Assembly: GCA_030063045.1 (NCBI GenBank)
Contig: JAQSEB010000020.1
Location: 1,364,001 to 1,428,000 of the forward strand
DNA length: 64,000 nt
Reading direction: 5' to 3'
Source of the DNA: Pratylenchus scribneri
Lineage: Eukaryota > Nematoda > Chromadorea > Rhabditida > Pratylenchidae
Shown here: positions 1-15,233 of the stretch, piece after piece
Layout of the letters: every line of letters starts with the position of its first letter
Numbering within the stretch: the stretch's first letter is position 1
The notes under the pieces: model-generated
Databases searched by the model: none
Seen by the model: only the letters and a program-made list of their open reading frames with translations
What the model was told of the DNA's origin: nothing
Position numbers and translations under genes: made by a program

Positions 1-78
1 CTAAAAATTTGTGGATATTTTTCATTATAATTTTCTAATAAGCAATGAACTAATAAGAACAGGATGTTTAATCCTCCA

Positions 79-3000
79 TTAACCCCCAATTTGCCTATTC
101 CCACCTCTTTCTTGTTGAACAACATTTCCAATTTCTCCTCCATTTTGTCTCATTAGATTGCCATTTGAAGAAGTTTGTTTGGTTGAAGCCATCGAAATTG
201 GCTGCCTCCGTTGCTGCTGATGAATCCATTCTTCTTCCATCATTTGGCCTTTCCTTTGTTGTTGGATTGGCCCAAACATTTGGCCCTCCCCCTCAAAACA
301 TTCCTTTCCCTTTTGGATCATCCCATTGGGGCATTCACATTGGAGGGTGGACGGATTACAACGAGAATTGGCCACACAAAGTTCTGAGGAAATTTGAATA
401 AAATTTTGATCAATTTTTGGATTTTTGGAATGAAGGAAAAAAGGAAAATTAAATGTCCAAAGAGGAATATTTTTGTCCACCTCCATTTCCGCATGGGAAT
501 CCGGGCGGTGATTTCAGCCGATCGACGCATTCTCCGCCAACGGGCATTTTCAATTCCGGCTCAAAACATTGACAAATTCGATTGTGGCTACAAAATGATT
601 GGCCCAAACATTGTTGGCCATGAGCACAACTTTGGCCAGGTTTGGCTGCAAAAATGCAAATGCCATTCAGGCAAATTGAGCCATGACCACAATTTGGACC
701 ATCATCGGCCAATGGTGAACAATTTTGGCCAATTCCAAGTTGTTGGAGGGAACTAAAGGGAAATGAGGGAATTAATGACCAATTTATTCGAAACAATAGA
801 AAATTGGGCCATTCTTTCGACCATATCTCAATCTCAATAGGGAAATATCCAATTCTGGTAAGCAAAGCAATATACCATTTGAAAGCCCTAAATGTCCTTT
901 AAAAAGTGGCTTCATTACTTTTTGGAAATTTTATATAATTTTTAAAATAAACTCGGGTTTATTATTTTTAAAGACAAATAAATAAACTAAAAAGTGTAAA
1001 TTTCATAATAATTTTATAGCCACTTTTTAGAAGACATTCAGGGCTTTCCAATGGTATAGAGCCTTGCCAAATTGGTTATTGCCTTGCTGAATTATGGCCC
1101 AAAAGCTAATTAAGGTACTCAATTGTCCCTCATTCCATTTTATTTATATTTAAAACTGAAAATTTTTGGAAATATATTTGTTAAAAAACATTCAAATTGC
1201 CCTAAACGTAAAGAGTATTAATTTCAAACAATAAACCAAATTCGGTTTAAACCGTTTAATACCCTTTAATTGTTGACCAAACCATAACAAATTTATACAT
1301 TCAATGCGTTTTAACCAGCTCTATCCAATTTTGGGTATATTTTGGTTTGTGAATGTAGTACAAACCCTTCCTTAAACCATTTAATTATTTACACGTTATC
1401 CTTTTTTACGGTAATTTCAATATTTTTTTACTAAAAATAAATATTTTCTCAATTTAAGCCCTGAGGCAACCATCATTCCCCTTCATAAATTTTACCGTTT
1501 CTTCCTTTGCCAATTCCTTCTTCGACTGCTAAATCGCCGTCGATTTGCAGCCATCGCCGCTGCACTGTAAATGTCCATGCAAATTCCGCCAACTGCCACT
1601 TTGCCAGCTTCAAAAAAATAATTTTCATTAAAATAAGCCCTTCACCCATCTAAAAAACAAACGTGGACAAAGACAAAGCCGGCGGGCGGTGTCACAAAAT
1701 GCTCCACCAGTGCATTGGCTGCTGTCAGTGCATTGGCCCAGTGTGCCGGCGGGGATTGGGACACATTGGTCTTGTTGAATGGTCATTCCGGCTGGACATT
1801 GGCAAAGACCCCCAACACAGTTGGATCCGCCCAAACAAACTTCCCCACTTGGACATGGGTCACCGGGAGGGGCTTAATGAATTCAAATTTTTGGGAAATT
1901 GGATTGAATGGAATGTCAAATTAGAAATAAGATGGCCTAATTATTTCATTAAAAATCCTAAATAAATCACATAATAATTCCAATCTTCGATGATGTAAAC
2001 TAAAATTAGATCAAGAAATTTGAATACAATTCAAATGAAATATTCACTGTCATTTTGGCATAAAATAATCAGAATAATACCGTAAATTCTCTAATAATTC
2101 CACATAATTTGACGAAATTGAAAATAATACCCCATGTGATATTAAAAGAGAATTTACTCTATTTCATCTTATAAAATGGCCACAAACCAGTTTGAACATT
2201 TCGGCAAACGCCGCCCACATTCACTGCTGGGGCAATACACGTGCAAACCTTCAAGAAGGAAGTCTCTATTATTATACATTATCCCCTTCATTAATGCCTT
2301 TTCTCTCTGATGGCAATATGAATTCGGTGGGCATGCTTCACCAAGTGCGCATGAATCACCGGCTAACACCGTTTCAGGACGCTAAAATGATGTGAAGGCG
2401 AATCATACGGATGAAGGTGGACAAACTCACAACGCATTGGCCGTTTTGTGCCACAAAAGGTGAGGGACAAGTGCAAACACCCTGGACACAAACAGCAAAA
2501 TTGGTGCAAACACGGGTGGGCGAACAACTCTATGATGGTGGCCAATGAATATGGGGGAATGAGGACCAAATGTTGTTTACCTGTCCGGCACCAACTTGGG
2601 TCACAATTGCGCATTCAGTCTGACAATGAATGAATGAATTAATTAATATATTCAATTTAATTATTGATTGGCATAAATAAGCCTATGGCATTCCCAAATT
2701 AATTAATTGAAATTTACCAAATTGATATTATTTAATTTGTCGAAATAATGTATTGAAAATGTATAAAAGATTATAACGGTTCAGTTTCAGTAATTTGTCC
2801 TAAACCATTAAACCATATACCCAAAATTGGATAGAGCTGGGTCAAGACGCATTGAATGGTATATAATTTGACATGGTTTGGTCTGCAATTAAAGGGTATT
2901 AAACGGTTTAAACCCATTTTGGTTTGGTCAACAATTAAAGGGTATTAAACGGTTTAAACCCATTTTGGTTTGGTCAACAATTAAAGGGTATTAAACGGTT

Positions 3001-6000
3001 TAAACCCATTTTGGTTTGGTCAACAATTAAAGGGTATTAAACGGTTTAAACCCATTTTGGTTTAATGGTTTAAAACCCAGTTAGAATTGGTTAAACCCAA
3101 GCCTAATCATTATCATACGATGCTTCTGGACTAAATCCATCGATTGATTATATGGTTTGGGAGTCTAGAACAAACCAATGAACCGATATAATTTTTTTCC
3201 ACATTTTAAATATTTCCCTTTTTCAAATTGCATTATGGCCTAATCCTTTTGCCCCTTCAATCTTCACTACCGTACCCCATCAGCGACTGTGCCCAGTGGG
3301 CATTTGCATTGGGAATTTTGACAAATGGAGCCGCCCAAACAACGTTCTCTTCCAGTGGGGCAGGCGCCTTCCGGGGGGACTGAATGAAAATGATTTGATG
3401 GATTTGATTTAATTTTGATCGGATTTGGGACTGACCAGTGGGCGGATATTGGCAAGTGCCATTCAGGGCCAACAATGGTGGAGGACTAAATGGGAAATGG
3501 ACCCAATAATTTCCAATTAAATTTCTATTACTGACCAACTGCAAATTCCCTGTTCGCATTTTGAGCCACCCCCGCATTCAACGGCTTCATTGCATGCCGA
3601 ATTGGGTGGCACTAAAGTGAAGGGGGGAAATGTTAACCAAAAAAAAAAAACATTGTTCTCGCCAGTCATTTTGGTGACGCAAATTCCATTCAAGGGGCTG
3701 GTCCCGGTAGGACAAACACAAACGCCATCCATGCAAGTGGAACCTCCAACACAACGTTCACCTCGAGTACAAGATTGGTGCGGGGTGGCACGCACTGTGA
3801 GTGAAAAATGAATGGATAATTGAGACAATGGAAAATTAGCTTATTTTTAAGTCGTTCAAAATCGGTTTCGGTTTAAGAAAATCTATGAAATTTAAAACCT
3901 AGGTTAGCAATTTTTGCTCTTTAAAACCAAAAATAGGGAAACCGAAAACCAACATTTTTCGAAGACCGAAAACCGGCTTTTAAAACCGACACATTTGTAA
4001 AACGGACTTTTAACAACACTACTTATTCCTACTTTATTTAGTGGTCCCCTCTCTAGGTATACTCCTTCGTCCTCCCCCATTTTGGGTATTGTACTTCTTG
4101 ATAAGATGAACTTTCTGAAAATCTTTATTCCATTGAGTTATATAAAAAGGCCTTAACATATTCAGAAATGTAGACTCAAATTTTAGTGATTTTTTGGGTT
4201 CAAAAAATGGTATCTCCAGAGTCATTAAATACAAAAATAGAGTAGCTTATTTAATCTGAGAATATTCATAAAAAAGGACACCGTACATGGCACACAGACA
4301 CCATTATTATTGATCATACTGGTGGGACATTTGCAGTGGCCATTCATACATTGGGAACCGCCGGAACATTGGCGATTTACAATGCAGGATTGGTCGGGGC
4401 CAACAATGTCTTTTTGAGAGAGAGGGAAGCGATTGAATTTAATCCCTTCATTTATCCTTTTACCAATGCATTTGCCTTCATGTTCAATTTGATTGGTGCG
4501 GCAACCTTCAAAATATTCATTTTAAAAAGGAGAATCATCACTTTTAGCAAGTTCACTAAACATTTTTAAACCTAGGCCAAAAGAGTTTATTGAATTCACA
4601 TTTCCGAGAGTGACGTTTCAGCGCAGTCCGTTTCAGTGCCTGTCACTTTGACATGTCATTCATAAAACTCAACAAAGAAGTAAAAAAGGAACATTTGCTG
4701 CAATTTTGGTATCATTGAATAGAGCTATTCGAGTTCCTATATGAATAGAATATTGGAATTTGTAAAAATAAAAAGGTCGAAATCTTCTCATCAATAACAA
4801 GCTTCTAAAAAAACGACTCGTATTAACTTTTTCGACTTTAGGTCACATAAATTTGATTAATTAAAGAGCTTTATTCACTATTTTATAGAGCTCGAATAAC
4901 TCTATCCAATTATATCAAAAATTGCATCAAATTATGATAGATCAAAATGACAGGCACTGAAACGACCCACACCGTCACTCCTCTTTTCTACTTTTTAATA
5001 TTCCATTCTGTCAATGCCAAATGCCTAAGAGCTTCTCCTATTCATCCTACTGTACCCCACACTTTTTGCCTAATCACCTGTCAACCTATCAATCAAATAT
5101 TGCCCCAATCTGTCTTTTTAAATCCACCCTTTCCCCAAAAAATGTTCACTTTTTGGTTCCTTTTTTCGCCCACTTTTACGATGTTCTATTATCACTATTC
5201 ACATAACAGATAAATATATTTACTCCTCTAGTCCAAATAAACCTAATCCCCTTTTTTTGGCCACTGGGGGCTCAGGCGTCAGGCCTCCGGCGAAGGCCCG
5301 GGCAAAAAGCTTATTAGACCCACTCTCCCAGTAAATAAAGGGACTATAAAATTCATTTAATTTTGCCATAAATGTGGATTTACCCGGTTGGCAAACGCCG
5401 TGTTGATTTCGAATATATGATTGGGGGCAAGCTGAAAAGCATTAAAAAGGGAATTTGTGATGGATTTGAATGAAAAAGTACATGGCATGCATCGAGTGCC
5501 CGAAAACACTTGGTCATTTGGGCATTTGCAATGGCCCTTATTGCACAACATTCCCCGATAGACGGCATGGCATTGGCTGGAATAGAGGCAATCGCCGCCA
5601 GGTTGCACTGTTGGCAAGCAGGAACCGGTGATACTCGAGAAAACTTGGCCTTGTGGACATTCTTGCCCACTGTAAATGATGTGGAATTAAATCATTATTA
5701 GTCATTTTCGGTGATTTAGGCTTCAGGCAATTATCAATAATCAATACACAAATAAAATTCAAAATATATGAGAGGCTCTTTTTAACGTAGATTGCCAAAA
5801 ATTAATGATCTATTCGACCTACCATGTTCCGTCAATTGCATTTGGCAATTCTGGAGGACAAACGCATTTTTCCAGCTGGCATTGAGCATTCTTAAAATGA
5901 TTAAATTCAATTAAATTTGGAATAATTCTGATTCACTTTGACAACGGCAGAACATTGCATGGAATGGGTGCATCGGCCGGAACCAGGCAAAACAGCTATA

Positions 6001-6633
6001 ATAAAAGAATGGGAATTTGTTTTTGTGCCACATGTCCCCTTCCCCTTTTTTTCTTCACCTTGTCTACATTGGCCAATTTCGCCAATCCAAATTTCGCCTC
6101 TCCTTGTGCAATTTCGATCCACAAATGCGCAACTGCGCTGATCGGAACTGATTTGCATTCCATATGGACATTCACATTTTAGCTGGAGGCAAAAGGCACC
6201 CGGCTCTGACAATGAGCATTGTTGGGAATATTGGCAGGGAGCACCCGGATTTGACTCTGATGTGAATATGAGAATATGCCACAAAATTCCCTAAATCTCC
6301 TTCCTATTTTTACCTGATAAACAGGCGCCAATTTCGGAGACGTATGCCTTCAAAATAATTAGGCATCTACTCCATCAATTTCCTCCCAACCTGTCCATTT
6401 GAACATGTTCCGCCCATTCCGGCAGCATTTTCCAATGCTGCAATACAGGCAGACCCAGCATTCAATGCTCCTTCACGGCATTTACAAATACCGTCACAAA
6501 ATGCGAGCGGATATCCGGCACAGGAACTATCAGAACTGCAAACACCATCTGAAACATGGGAAAGGGGGAATGATGGAAAGTGCGATTGAATTTGGCAAAA
6601 ATGATCCAAACTTATGAAATGGGAAAAATGCAA
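79..6633 (-). CDS. EB-module cysteine-rich protein A (multi-exon, 5' end unresolved)
   Basis: A chain of minus-strand exons encodes repeated cysteine-rich EB modules (short C-x-C-P units with spaced Cys pairs). Such modules are common in nematode secreted or extracellular proteins of mostly unknown role. Module-bearing exons are visible near 6540-6400, 6265-6110, 5970-5940, 5895-5820, 5655-5490, 4510-4300, 3810-3540, 3480-3260, 2610-2400, 2365-2180, 1834-1640, 750-500 and 420-79. Typical pieces are CKCPLGT, CVCPTGT and CQCPAGMT. The last exon adds a Gln/Arg-rich tail after the final module and ends at the stop at 79. No clear start or signal peptide was found; an acceptor lies just upstream of the exon at about 6545, so a first exon is missing from this model. 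The piece near 1600-1500 can also be read to a stop, so this could be two adjacent EB genes. Family call is firm, exon joins are not. Confidence 0.6.
871..1058. mobile_element. short palindromic MITE-like element
   Basis: About 188 bp bounded by imperfect inverted ends of roughly 40 bp. The left end runs TATACCATTTGAAAGCCCT and continues to AAAAAGTGGC. The right end is its near reverse complement, GCCACTTTTTAG to AATGGTATA. The middle is AT-rich and has no reading frame. Ends beginning TATACC and finishing GGTATA allow a TA target duplication, as in Tc1/mariner-type MITEs. It lies between EB exons, so probably in an intron. Confidence 0.55.
1235..1353 (-). repeat. dispersed repeat, inverted partner of 2800-2926
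   Basis: This stretch (GGTTTAAACCGTTTAATACC through CCAATTTTGGGTATA) is the approximate reverse complement of 2800-2926. The shared order is ATACCCAAAATTGGATAGAGCTGG, GACGCATTGAATG, then AATTAAAGGGTATTAAACGG. The pair encloses about 1.45 kb carrying EB exons. Confidence 0.6.
2881..3064 (+). repeat. 46-bp tandem repeat, 4 copies
   Basis: Four almost identical 46-bp units lie end to end. Each starts GTCAACAATTAAAGGG (GTCTGCAATT in the first) and ends CCCATTTTGGTTTG. They extend the inner end of the dispersed repeat at 2800-2926, so one edge of that repeat appears to have expanded in tandem. They sit between EB exons. Confidence 0.85.
4608..4980. mobile_element. MITE-like element with terminal inverted repeats
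   Basis: About 373 bp. The left end is GAGTGACG followed by CCGTTTCAGTGCCTGTCACTTTG. The right end, read in reverse complement, is GAGTGACG followed by CGTTTCAGTGCCTGTCATTTTG. A second inner inverted pair (AATAGAGCTATTCGAG near 4718, CTCGAATAACTCTAT near 4890) lies inside. No coding capacity and no clear target duplication were seen. Confidence 0.6.
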
Positions 6634-6911
6634 TTAGACTAATAAATTTTTGACATTTGATTATGGCCAAATTAATGGATTGACCAGTTAAAATTTGGGC
6701 CCAAATAAATCTGGTTAATTGGCTAAATTCCCATAGGAATCAATTCGTTTGAATTATCCATAATATTCAAGTGGATTTTACTAATATTCTTACCTTTCTA
6801 TTCAGCAGTTTTCCCTTCAAGAGATGGATTCATTAATACCTTTCGATGAGGATTCTATTTATTTCTCTTGACGTCAGAATATTACAGGTATAAAAATTGT
6901 ATAATTTACTA

Positions 6912-8765
6912 CTAAAGGCTAATGGCTTTAATTCCATTTCCGCCCATATAATAACCTGGGGCAATGCCGGCCACAATTGGCGGTTCATTGCCGCCTGGAT
7001 CGAGTTGGCCAGGCCGAGGAGGCATTCCACCGCCAGGCCGAATCGAAGGAGGCAGCAGAGGCGGAAGTGGCTGCTGATCATTTTGAGCGGATAATGGACC
7101 TGCTGAAAATGGGGACAAAATGGCAATTGGCACATTTACATTCGACCTTTATCAGCGAAAGAGGATGCGCTAATTATTTGAATAAGAAATAAAATTGGAA
7201 GGACAAAATTCCCGGGAAAAGGGCGAATCATTTTTTGGATGGGACCAAACAATGAATATGGCCAAAGGGAACAATTGTTCCCCCTTCACATTTTCCATGG
7301 ATTCCTCTCCCCAATATTGGCCCCCAATAATCAATCATTGTGAGGCCTAATCCCCTTTTCCCTTGGGATCATCATCATCTGATCGACTGGAAGAACCAAA
7401 ATCCATTCTATTTAAATGATTCATAATTTTGATTAGAATGCAGGGAAAATGGACATTTGCAAAGAGAAATATTTTTTCTTAACAACGCCAAATTCAATAC
7501 AATTTCTTTTTATTAAAATTTCCATAATAATAGGGATTGTTTTATTTCACCAACCAATTTGCCTGCAACTTCCCCGGAATGGTTCCATTCCTTCGGGACA
7601 ATGACACTTTCCCTGGCTGGAACAAGTTGCCTTAGGGAAAAATACAGCACATTGTCGAGAATCGAGGCAACCATCTTCAAAAAGGAAACAAAATCAAATT
7701 CAATTTTTTGATGGACCAACAATCGCCGGGAGGAATTCCGGGAAGACAACGCCATTCGATGGGCACAAATCGTTCCAGGCATTCACATCGGCCACTTAGC
7801 CTATTGCAAAATTCACCATTACCGGGGCAATCCTTTGGCCGAAAGCAATCTCGATTCAGGGAACTTGCTGGAATTTAGTTGGGATGGTGAAATTTAATTG
7901 AATACAAAACGTGCTTGGATCTATTTGAGCACACCGATCGGCAGATTCCGGAAAATACCTAAAAAGGGTGAGAGAACAATGAATGAAATTAGATTGATCT
8001 AAAAATGGATTTATTATTAAAAGTGTCGATTAGAATCAAAACAAAAATGCAGCAGGTGAGACCTATATGAGCCATTCCGTGAATAGGTGGCGAAATTACA
8101 ATTACATTCCTTCCGGAAATAAGTTAGAAAATTACAATTACAATCCCTTTCCAACCATTTTCCCTATTTTAATTAATCCCACATTATGTTTTTGCTACCG
8201 GGTATATTCACCCATCTTTCTGTGAGACACCCATAGCCGCCCACCAATATCATCTATACAGTAATTCATCTTTTCATTCCCAGATTCCAGTAACGATTTG
8301 ATGACTGCCTGAGGGAAATGAAGATGGAAAAAAACCCCACGCTGATTTTCTCTCCATCTAACTTATCGTAAGAACAAACTGACATTGGTAAACATTCGCA
8401 AATTCCATTGACACATTGCGAATTGGGTGGCACGCAATTTTGCCCCATTCGTGGATCACAACTTGAGCCAATTAGGCCAGGTTTTGGCGGCCATCCAATC
8501 AATTGGGGGAATTGCTTGGCCGCACCTACTGTTGCTGCCCCCTCCTCCCAATCTTCTCCATCCAACGGCTCATCAAATGGCAAATATGGGGAAAATGTAT
8601 TGGCATTTGGGGCAAAGAAAATGGTGGCGGATGATTTACTTCGGGCAAAAATGGCTCAAAACAGTGGTTGATTCACGATATTCCACATCGCAACTTACAT
8701 TTTGGCATTGATGAGATCAATAGAAGAATGATGATTTGGAGAGGAAACAAGCTTTTCTGGATCAT
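6912..8765 (-). CDS. EB-module secreted protein B
   Basis: Minus-strand gene with its own start and stop. The first exon (8765-8699) encodes a signal peptide, MIQKSLF followed by a run of Ile/Leu, and ends at a GTAAGT donor. Joining it in phase to an acceptor at 8534 gives a linker (FPQLIGWPP) and then an EB module with GSSCDPRMGQNC and CVNGICECL. Exons at about 7850-7690 (GEFCNRLSGRCECL) and 7665-7550 (CSSQGKCHCPEGM) carry further modules. The last exon (7100-6912) is Pro/Gly-rich and ends in a Gly/Tyr tail before the stop. A secreted or cuticle/extracellular-matrix role is likely from the signal peptide and EB modules but unproven. Its 3' end is only about 280 bp from the first recognised exon of protein A, so the two are tandem relatives or, less likely, one gene. 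Confidence 0.65.
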
Positions 8766-9337
8766 TTCCCTTTTTAATCCACGTTTCATTTTTAATTAAA
8801 TTGGCAAGGATTTTTGTAAATTTTATGGATTGATTTTTATTTGCCATCCATCATAAAGCGGCGCAGACATTGAAGGAAATGGTGGATTTGGAAGAGGGGA
8901 AATTAAAAATAGAAACTAAATATTAAAAAAAAATTAAAATACAATCCAAAATGATGACCAAAATCGGAGACAACGGTGACCATCATGGGTGCTGTATGGA
9001 AGGAAAAATGGCCAAAAAGGATGTATGGACCAGAGGGAAAGAAAATTGACCATTGGCCAAATATGCGCGCAGCATTGGCCAATTCACATTTCCCAATTTA
9101 GGGTTTTGATTAGCCAGCTGGGAAAACAAATTTGACGGGGAGGAATTGGGTGGGAAAATGGAAGAGGGAATAAAATGATGTTTTGGTTTTATGAAAATAC
9201 AATTTAGATATTTAATTTTATCCACAAAGCACAAATACACGTCAATCAAATAGGTATATTCCATTTATATTTGTCGAATATTCAAATCAAATATTGGCCT
9301 ATTCTTTTCCTCCCTCTTTTTCTTTTCTTTTATTCAT

Positions 9338-9943
9338 TCATTTCACATTCCACGCATAATCAGTCCAAGCTCGTCTCGGTATTTTGCCAGCACGTGGAAT
9401 TATAAATTCGGGTGGATATGACTGAAAATTATATAATGACAATTTTTGATTGTAGTTTTATCCAATTCTCACCTCTGGCACTCGCCAATTTTGGACCAAT
9501 TCATCATCGGGACGTCTCACTTCATAATTCCTTCGATAATATGGTGGGACTAAAATAATTATTAAAAATGCTAAAAATTAAATTCAAATCCACTCACTAT
9601 CCCATCCAAGTGTGTCAAAATTGTTGATTGGCCCTTTGGTGTAATATTTGTACGAAGCGGAGACCACCACAGTGGGAATCATAACGCAAAGGGCATAAAA
9701 ACACTCGGGATGATTGTTGATCCAGTAGCGGGGTTTATTCTAAAATGTCGAATGAAAATTGAATGTGGAATTCCCTCATTTTACCTTGAGAACATCCCAA
9801 GCACGTTTCCAGCGAGGCACATACGGCCGATAGACAATTACCATAATTCTGGGCCAATTTTTCTTTCTGCCGAAAATATTAAATTTATTGAAATATTGGA
9901 AAAATAAAATAATTTGGTTCAATGGTTTGAAACCAAAATTCAT
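9338..9943 (-). CDS. small single-span protein, probable mitochondrial inner-membrane component
   Basis: Four exons give about 119 residues from an ATG at 9844 (MVIVYRPYVPRWKRAW), or about 152 from an in-frame ATG at 9943. After a basic aromatic N-terminus comes one hydrophobic segment (FYALCVMIPTVVVSASY) and a charged, Pro/Tyr/Trp-rich C-terminus ending RRAWTDYAWNVK. Size, single span and composition resemble accessory subunits of respiratory complex I, but I cannot name the subunit. The gene begins 78-177 bp after the end of the mTERF3-like gene on the same strand, spacing expected for downstream genes of a nematode operon. Confidence 0.6.
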
Positions 9944-10021
9944 TGTGAAAATAAATTAATGAATTAAAATTTAACAAATAAAAATATGAATATAAGAAAT
10001 GTTTTTTGAGCAAAAAAATGT

Positions 10022-12186
10022 TTAAATTTGTTTCAAGAATTTGTTATAATCATCAATTGTTGTTTTTGCCACTTTTTCAGCAAAATGCCGATCACTGGGA
10101 TGCAAAATTTGGTTGAGCGAAATGCAATCCAGCGAGTCTGGCACATAATTTGCTTTTCCCAAACGGAACAAATATTCATGCCTTTTCCGGAGACCCGAAA
10201 TGAAGCAGCGCATTGCAGAGGGATATTCAACTGGAAAATTGGCACAAAATATTATCAAAATGAATTATAATAATTTACCAATTTGTTCGTTGGTGACTCG
10301 CATCACGAATGCCAAATAATTGTAGGAAGTGAGAATGTGGGCCAATGGGAGAAGAAAGAGCCGAGGATCACGGATGAGGATCAATTTGAGTTGACGTAGA
10401 GTAAAACCGCATTCCCCGTTCAGCGATCGGACAATTCCCTAAATAAATTAATTATTGTGAAATATTTTTTTAGCCAAAACTCACCCCAATTGGGCCGGTG
10501 CCAAATGCAATCTAAAAATAAGGTAATATTATTTTTGGGAATATATAATTTGTTATTTCTTATAAAATAGTGCAAATAATGTTAATAAAAAATTATTTAC
10601 CTCAGAGGGGCTTCGAACCCACGACCTAATTTTATAAAAGTAAAGGGCCAACCCATTTGGCTGAAGAATTTTCAGAGTTTTTGCTATTAAAACCCTATAA
10701 ACCTTAAGACAATCTAAAAACTAGTCTAAATCTGCTCAACCTTAAGCCAAAATACCGGTACCGGTATTATAATTTTTTTTTGAATTCGAACAAAAAAAAT
10801 CCTATAAAATCGCTAGTCTAGCCGATGAAAACCAAAAACCAACCAATTTTGGCTCCTTGACAATGACCATTCGAAGTTCATTGGCGTTCATTTGGAATTG
10901 CCTTTGGATCCAAAAGAGGCGGCTATCGATCAATTCAATTGGATGGTTCAGCCAAAATCGATATTCCACTATTAATTTTCTGCTCTGTGCTCGGGTGAAA
11001 CGGCGATATTGGAGATAGACCAAATGAGACTAAACTAATTTATTTTTTTTATTATTATTAAATTAATTAAACCTGTAATTGTTTCTCTGATTGGACCAAA
11101 AAACGTGGATTCCTCGTCAAATATGAGCCCAATTCATCCTTTGGTATTCCAACTTCTTTATAAAGCCAATAAATTTTCTTTTTTGCCTCCTCAATGTTCA
11201 CATGGTTCACTAAAATATGGCCAAGAGGCGGATCATCTAGACTGGCCTTATAAATGGGTTATTTTATAAAATAAATTTATTAATTTGCCTGATAAATATC
11301 AACGCCCAAATGGAGAAGCAACTGCAAAAGCGGTGAAAAATTGGCAAATTGGGCCAGTGAACGAGAATGGGTTGGCGGCATCGGACATTTCTCCGGGTCA
11401 AATGGATGCGGATTTTCTCTTAACAAAATGTAATTTTAATTTAAAATAAACTGTTTATTAACTTACGGTGATGGTGGTTTTGTCAAATCGCTGTCCTTGA
11501 ATTCATCGCCTATGATGATTTTGCGAAATCGGTTAATTGGTTTTGAGGCCGTCACTTCGCCTGTTTCCATTTCGTTTATGTCAGGCTAAATTTATTTATG
11601 ATTACATTTTTTTATAAATTATTTAAACCTCACTCTCCGGGTCTCTGATTCGATCTTCGGTCAACATTATTTCTTCATATTCTTTTTGTGCCAATTTTTC
11701 ATCCAAATCTTCTTCCTCTAAACTCGGCTCAACATCCTCGATTGCTCGTTCTTTTTCAAGTTGGCCAAAAACATTGGTGTCCAAAAATTTCTCCAATCTT
11801 TGAAATTGTTCGTATTCTTCCTTCAACTCAGGCATTTGTTCCAGCCTTTGTTCATGTTCCATTGCCAATTTTTCTTGTAATTTCATTGAATTCAATATTC
11901 CATGTTTTTGTTGGTTTTCCGGCATTCGATGTTTGTTTTTGTCATCAATTCTTTTCAAATGATGTTGGTTTGGTTTACCCTAAAAAATTAAGAAGAATAT
12001 TTCAATTAATGTTTTAAAATTTACTTGTTGTAAAGTTGCAATTTTTACATTCTTCTTTTGGCTTTTGTAATCATTTGCCAATGTTGTTTGTCTTCTAAAC
12101 ATAATTGTCGAAGAAGATGGTAGAGAAGAAGCAATAAAATTGCAAGTTTCTTGTCGGCAATTTGAACAAAGTCGAAAAAATAACAT
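10022..12186 (-). CDS. mTERF-family mitochondrial protein, mTERF3-like
   Basis: Several exons. The first (12186-12025) has a basic, Ser-rich start (MLFFRLCSNCRQETCNF) fitting a mitochondrial targeting peptide. Then come a Gln/Glu-rich coiled-coil-like stretch (about residues 55-165) and helical mTERF repeats. Recognisable repeat pieces are LLQLLLHLGVDIYQ, LGSYLTRNPRFLVQ, LRMVIVKEPKLVGF, GFTLRQLKLILIRDPRLFLL and LHPSDRHFAEKV near the end. The recurring Pro within K/R-x-P after a helix is the mTERF hallmark. Family members bind mitochondrial nucleic acid and act in mitochondrial transcription and ribosome assembly. The intron at about 10515-10800 contains a tRNA-like remnant. It lies 237 bp downstream of TOMM22 on the same strand. 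Confidence 0.8.
10600..10666 (-). repeat. tRNA-derived remnant (SINE-like)
   Basis: Read on the minus strand it shows an A-box-like start (AGCCAAATGGGTTGGCCC) and a clear B box (GGGTTCGAAGCCC) about 35 bp later, without a convincing acceptor stem or anticodon arm. It lies inside an intron of the mTERF3-like gene. Most likely a decayed tRNA or a tRNA-derived SINE. Confidence 0.5.
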
Positions 12187-12422
12187 CCTTAAACATAGTG
12201 ATGAAATTATAATAGTATTTTAAGTCAAATAAAAAAATGGAATAGCAACCATGGAAAATAATTATATTGAATGTTTTAAATTTTATTGAAATCAAAAAAT
12301 GTGTCCAAAATGAAAACTAATCAAATTTATGGTGAAAAAATAACAACGAATAATCGATTGTTTGATGGCTGTCTTTTTTTAAATATTCTCAATTCATTTT
12401 CAACAATCAATCAAATAAATCA

Positions 12423-12782
12423 TCATGTTCGTGCTCCGCCCAATAAAAGTTGCTGTTGCTGCTTGAATTGACTCTTCTCCATCTCCTGCAGTTCTTTGTC
12501 AATGAAATAGGGCATAATCATTATGAAGGCTGAGGTTGAGACCACCCAAGCAGTATTTCGTGCCAGGGAAAACTGTGAAATTAATGAATAAATTAAAAAT
12601 AACTTTTTGAGAGGTTTTCAAACCGAATTTTTTGCAAGCCAACAGCCCCATTCCGTTGTCGAGCAAACTGCGTTACGCACTTTCTCCGGGAACATTTCTT
12701 TAAGGCCCTCTAATCGTTCAATCATTGTTTCCTCCAATTCTTCGTCCGGCACATTATCCCAATCATTGTTTTGAAGAGCCAT
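12423..12782 (-). CDS. tomm-22: mitochondrial import receptor subunit TOM22 homologue
   Basis: Two exons encode about 103 residues. The N-terminus is acidic (DNVPDEELEETMIERLEGL) and faces the cytosol in TOM22. It is followed by the family motif around LKEMFPEKVRNAV and a single transmembrane segment (WVVSTSAFIMIMPYFI). The C-terminal tail is short and Gln-rich. TOM22 is a central receptor and organiser of the outer-membrane TOM translocase. Length and layout match the family. It is 203 bp downstream of RUVBL1 and 237 bp upstream of the mTERF3-like gene on the same strand. Confidence 0.85.
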
Positions 12783-12985
12783 TTTACTTTTATAAATTCA
12801 ATTTAATGATTAAATATTAGAAAATAGAGATAATAAAAAGTCAATTAAACTTTTAAGATTTGTTAAAATACACAATTTATCGAATTTTTATTTGTTTAAA
12901 ACAAAAATAAATGATAAAAACATAACAAAAAAGATTTAAAATCTGCGAAGAGATCCATCTTCTAAAAAATTCATCGCCGCAAAGT

Positions 12986-14900
<1,915 letters not shown>

Positions 14901-15233
14901 TTAAAACAAATTATTTTTTCTATAAACGATAAAGTGAGTTGGAAATATACTAAACTCCAATGCTTTGTTAAATATAATAAGATAACAAACTCTAGAATGT
15001 AATGAATAATGATTGAAATACAAGAAATTGCACAAAATATTTTATTTCAAAAATAATATTATGGAACAAAGACAAATAATATAATCCCAACAATAACAAA
15101 TTTACACATATAGATATATCAATATTTTACAAGACAATACAATATATAGGGGGGCAAAGGGAAGAATATCTAATATCATCTTCTTGTTTTATGGCATCAT
15201 TTCTACATCTTTCTGGCATTGCGCACATCCTCA

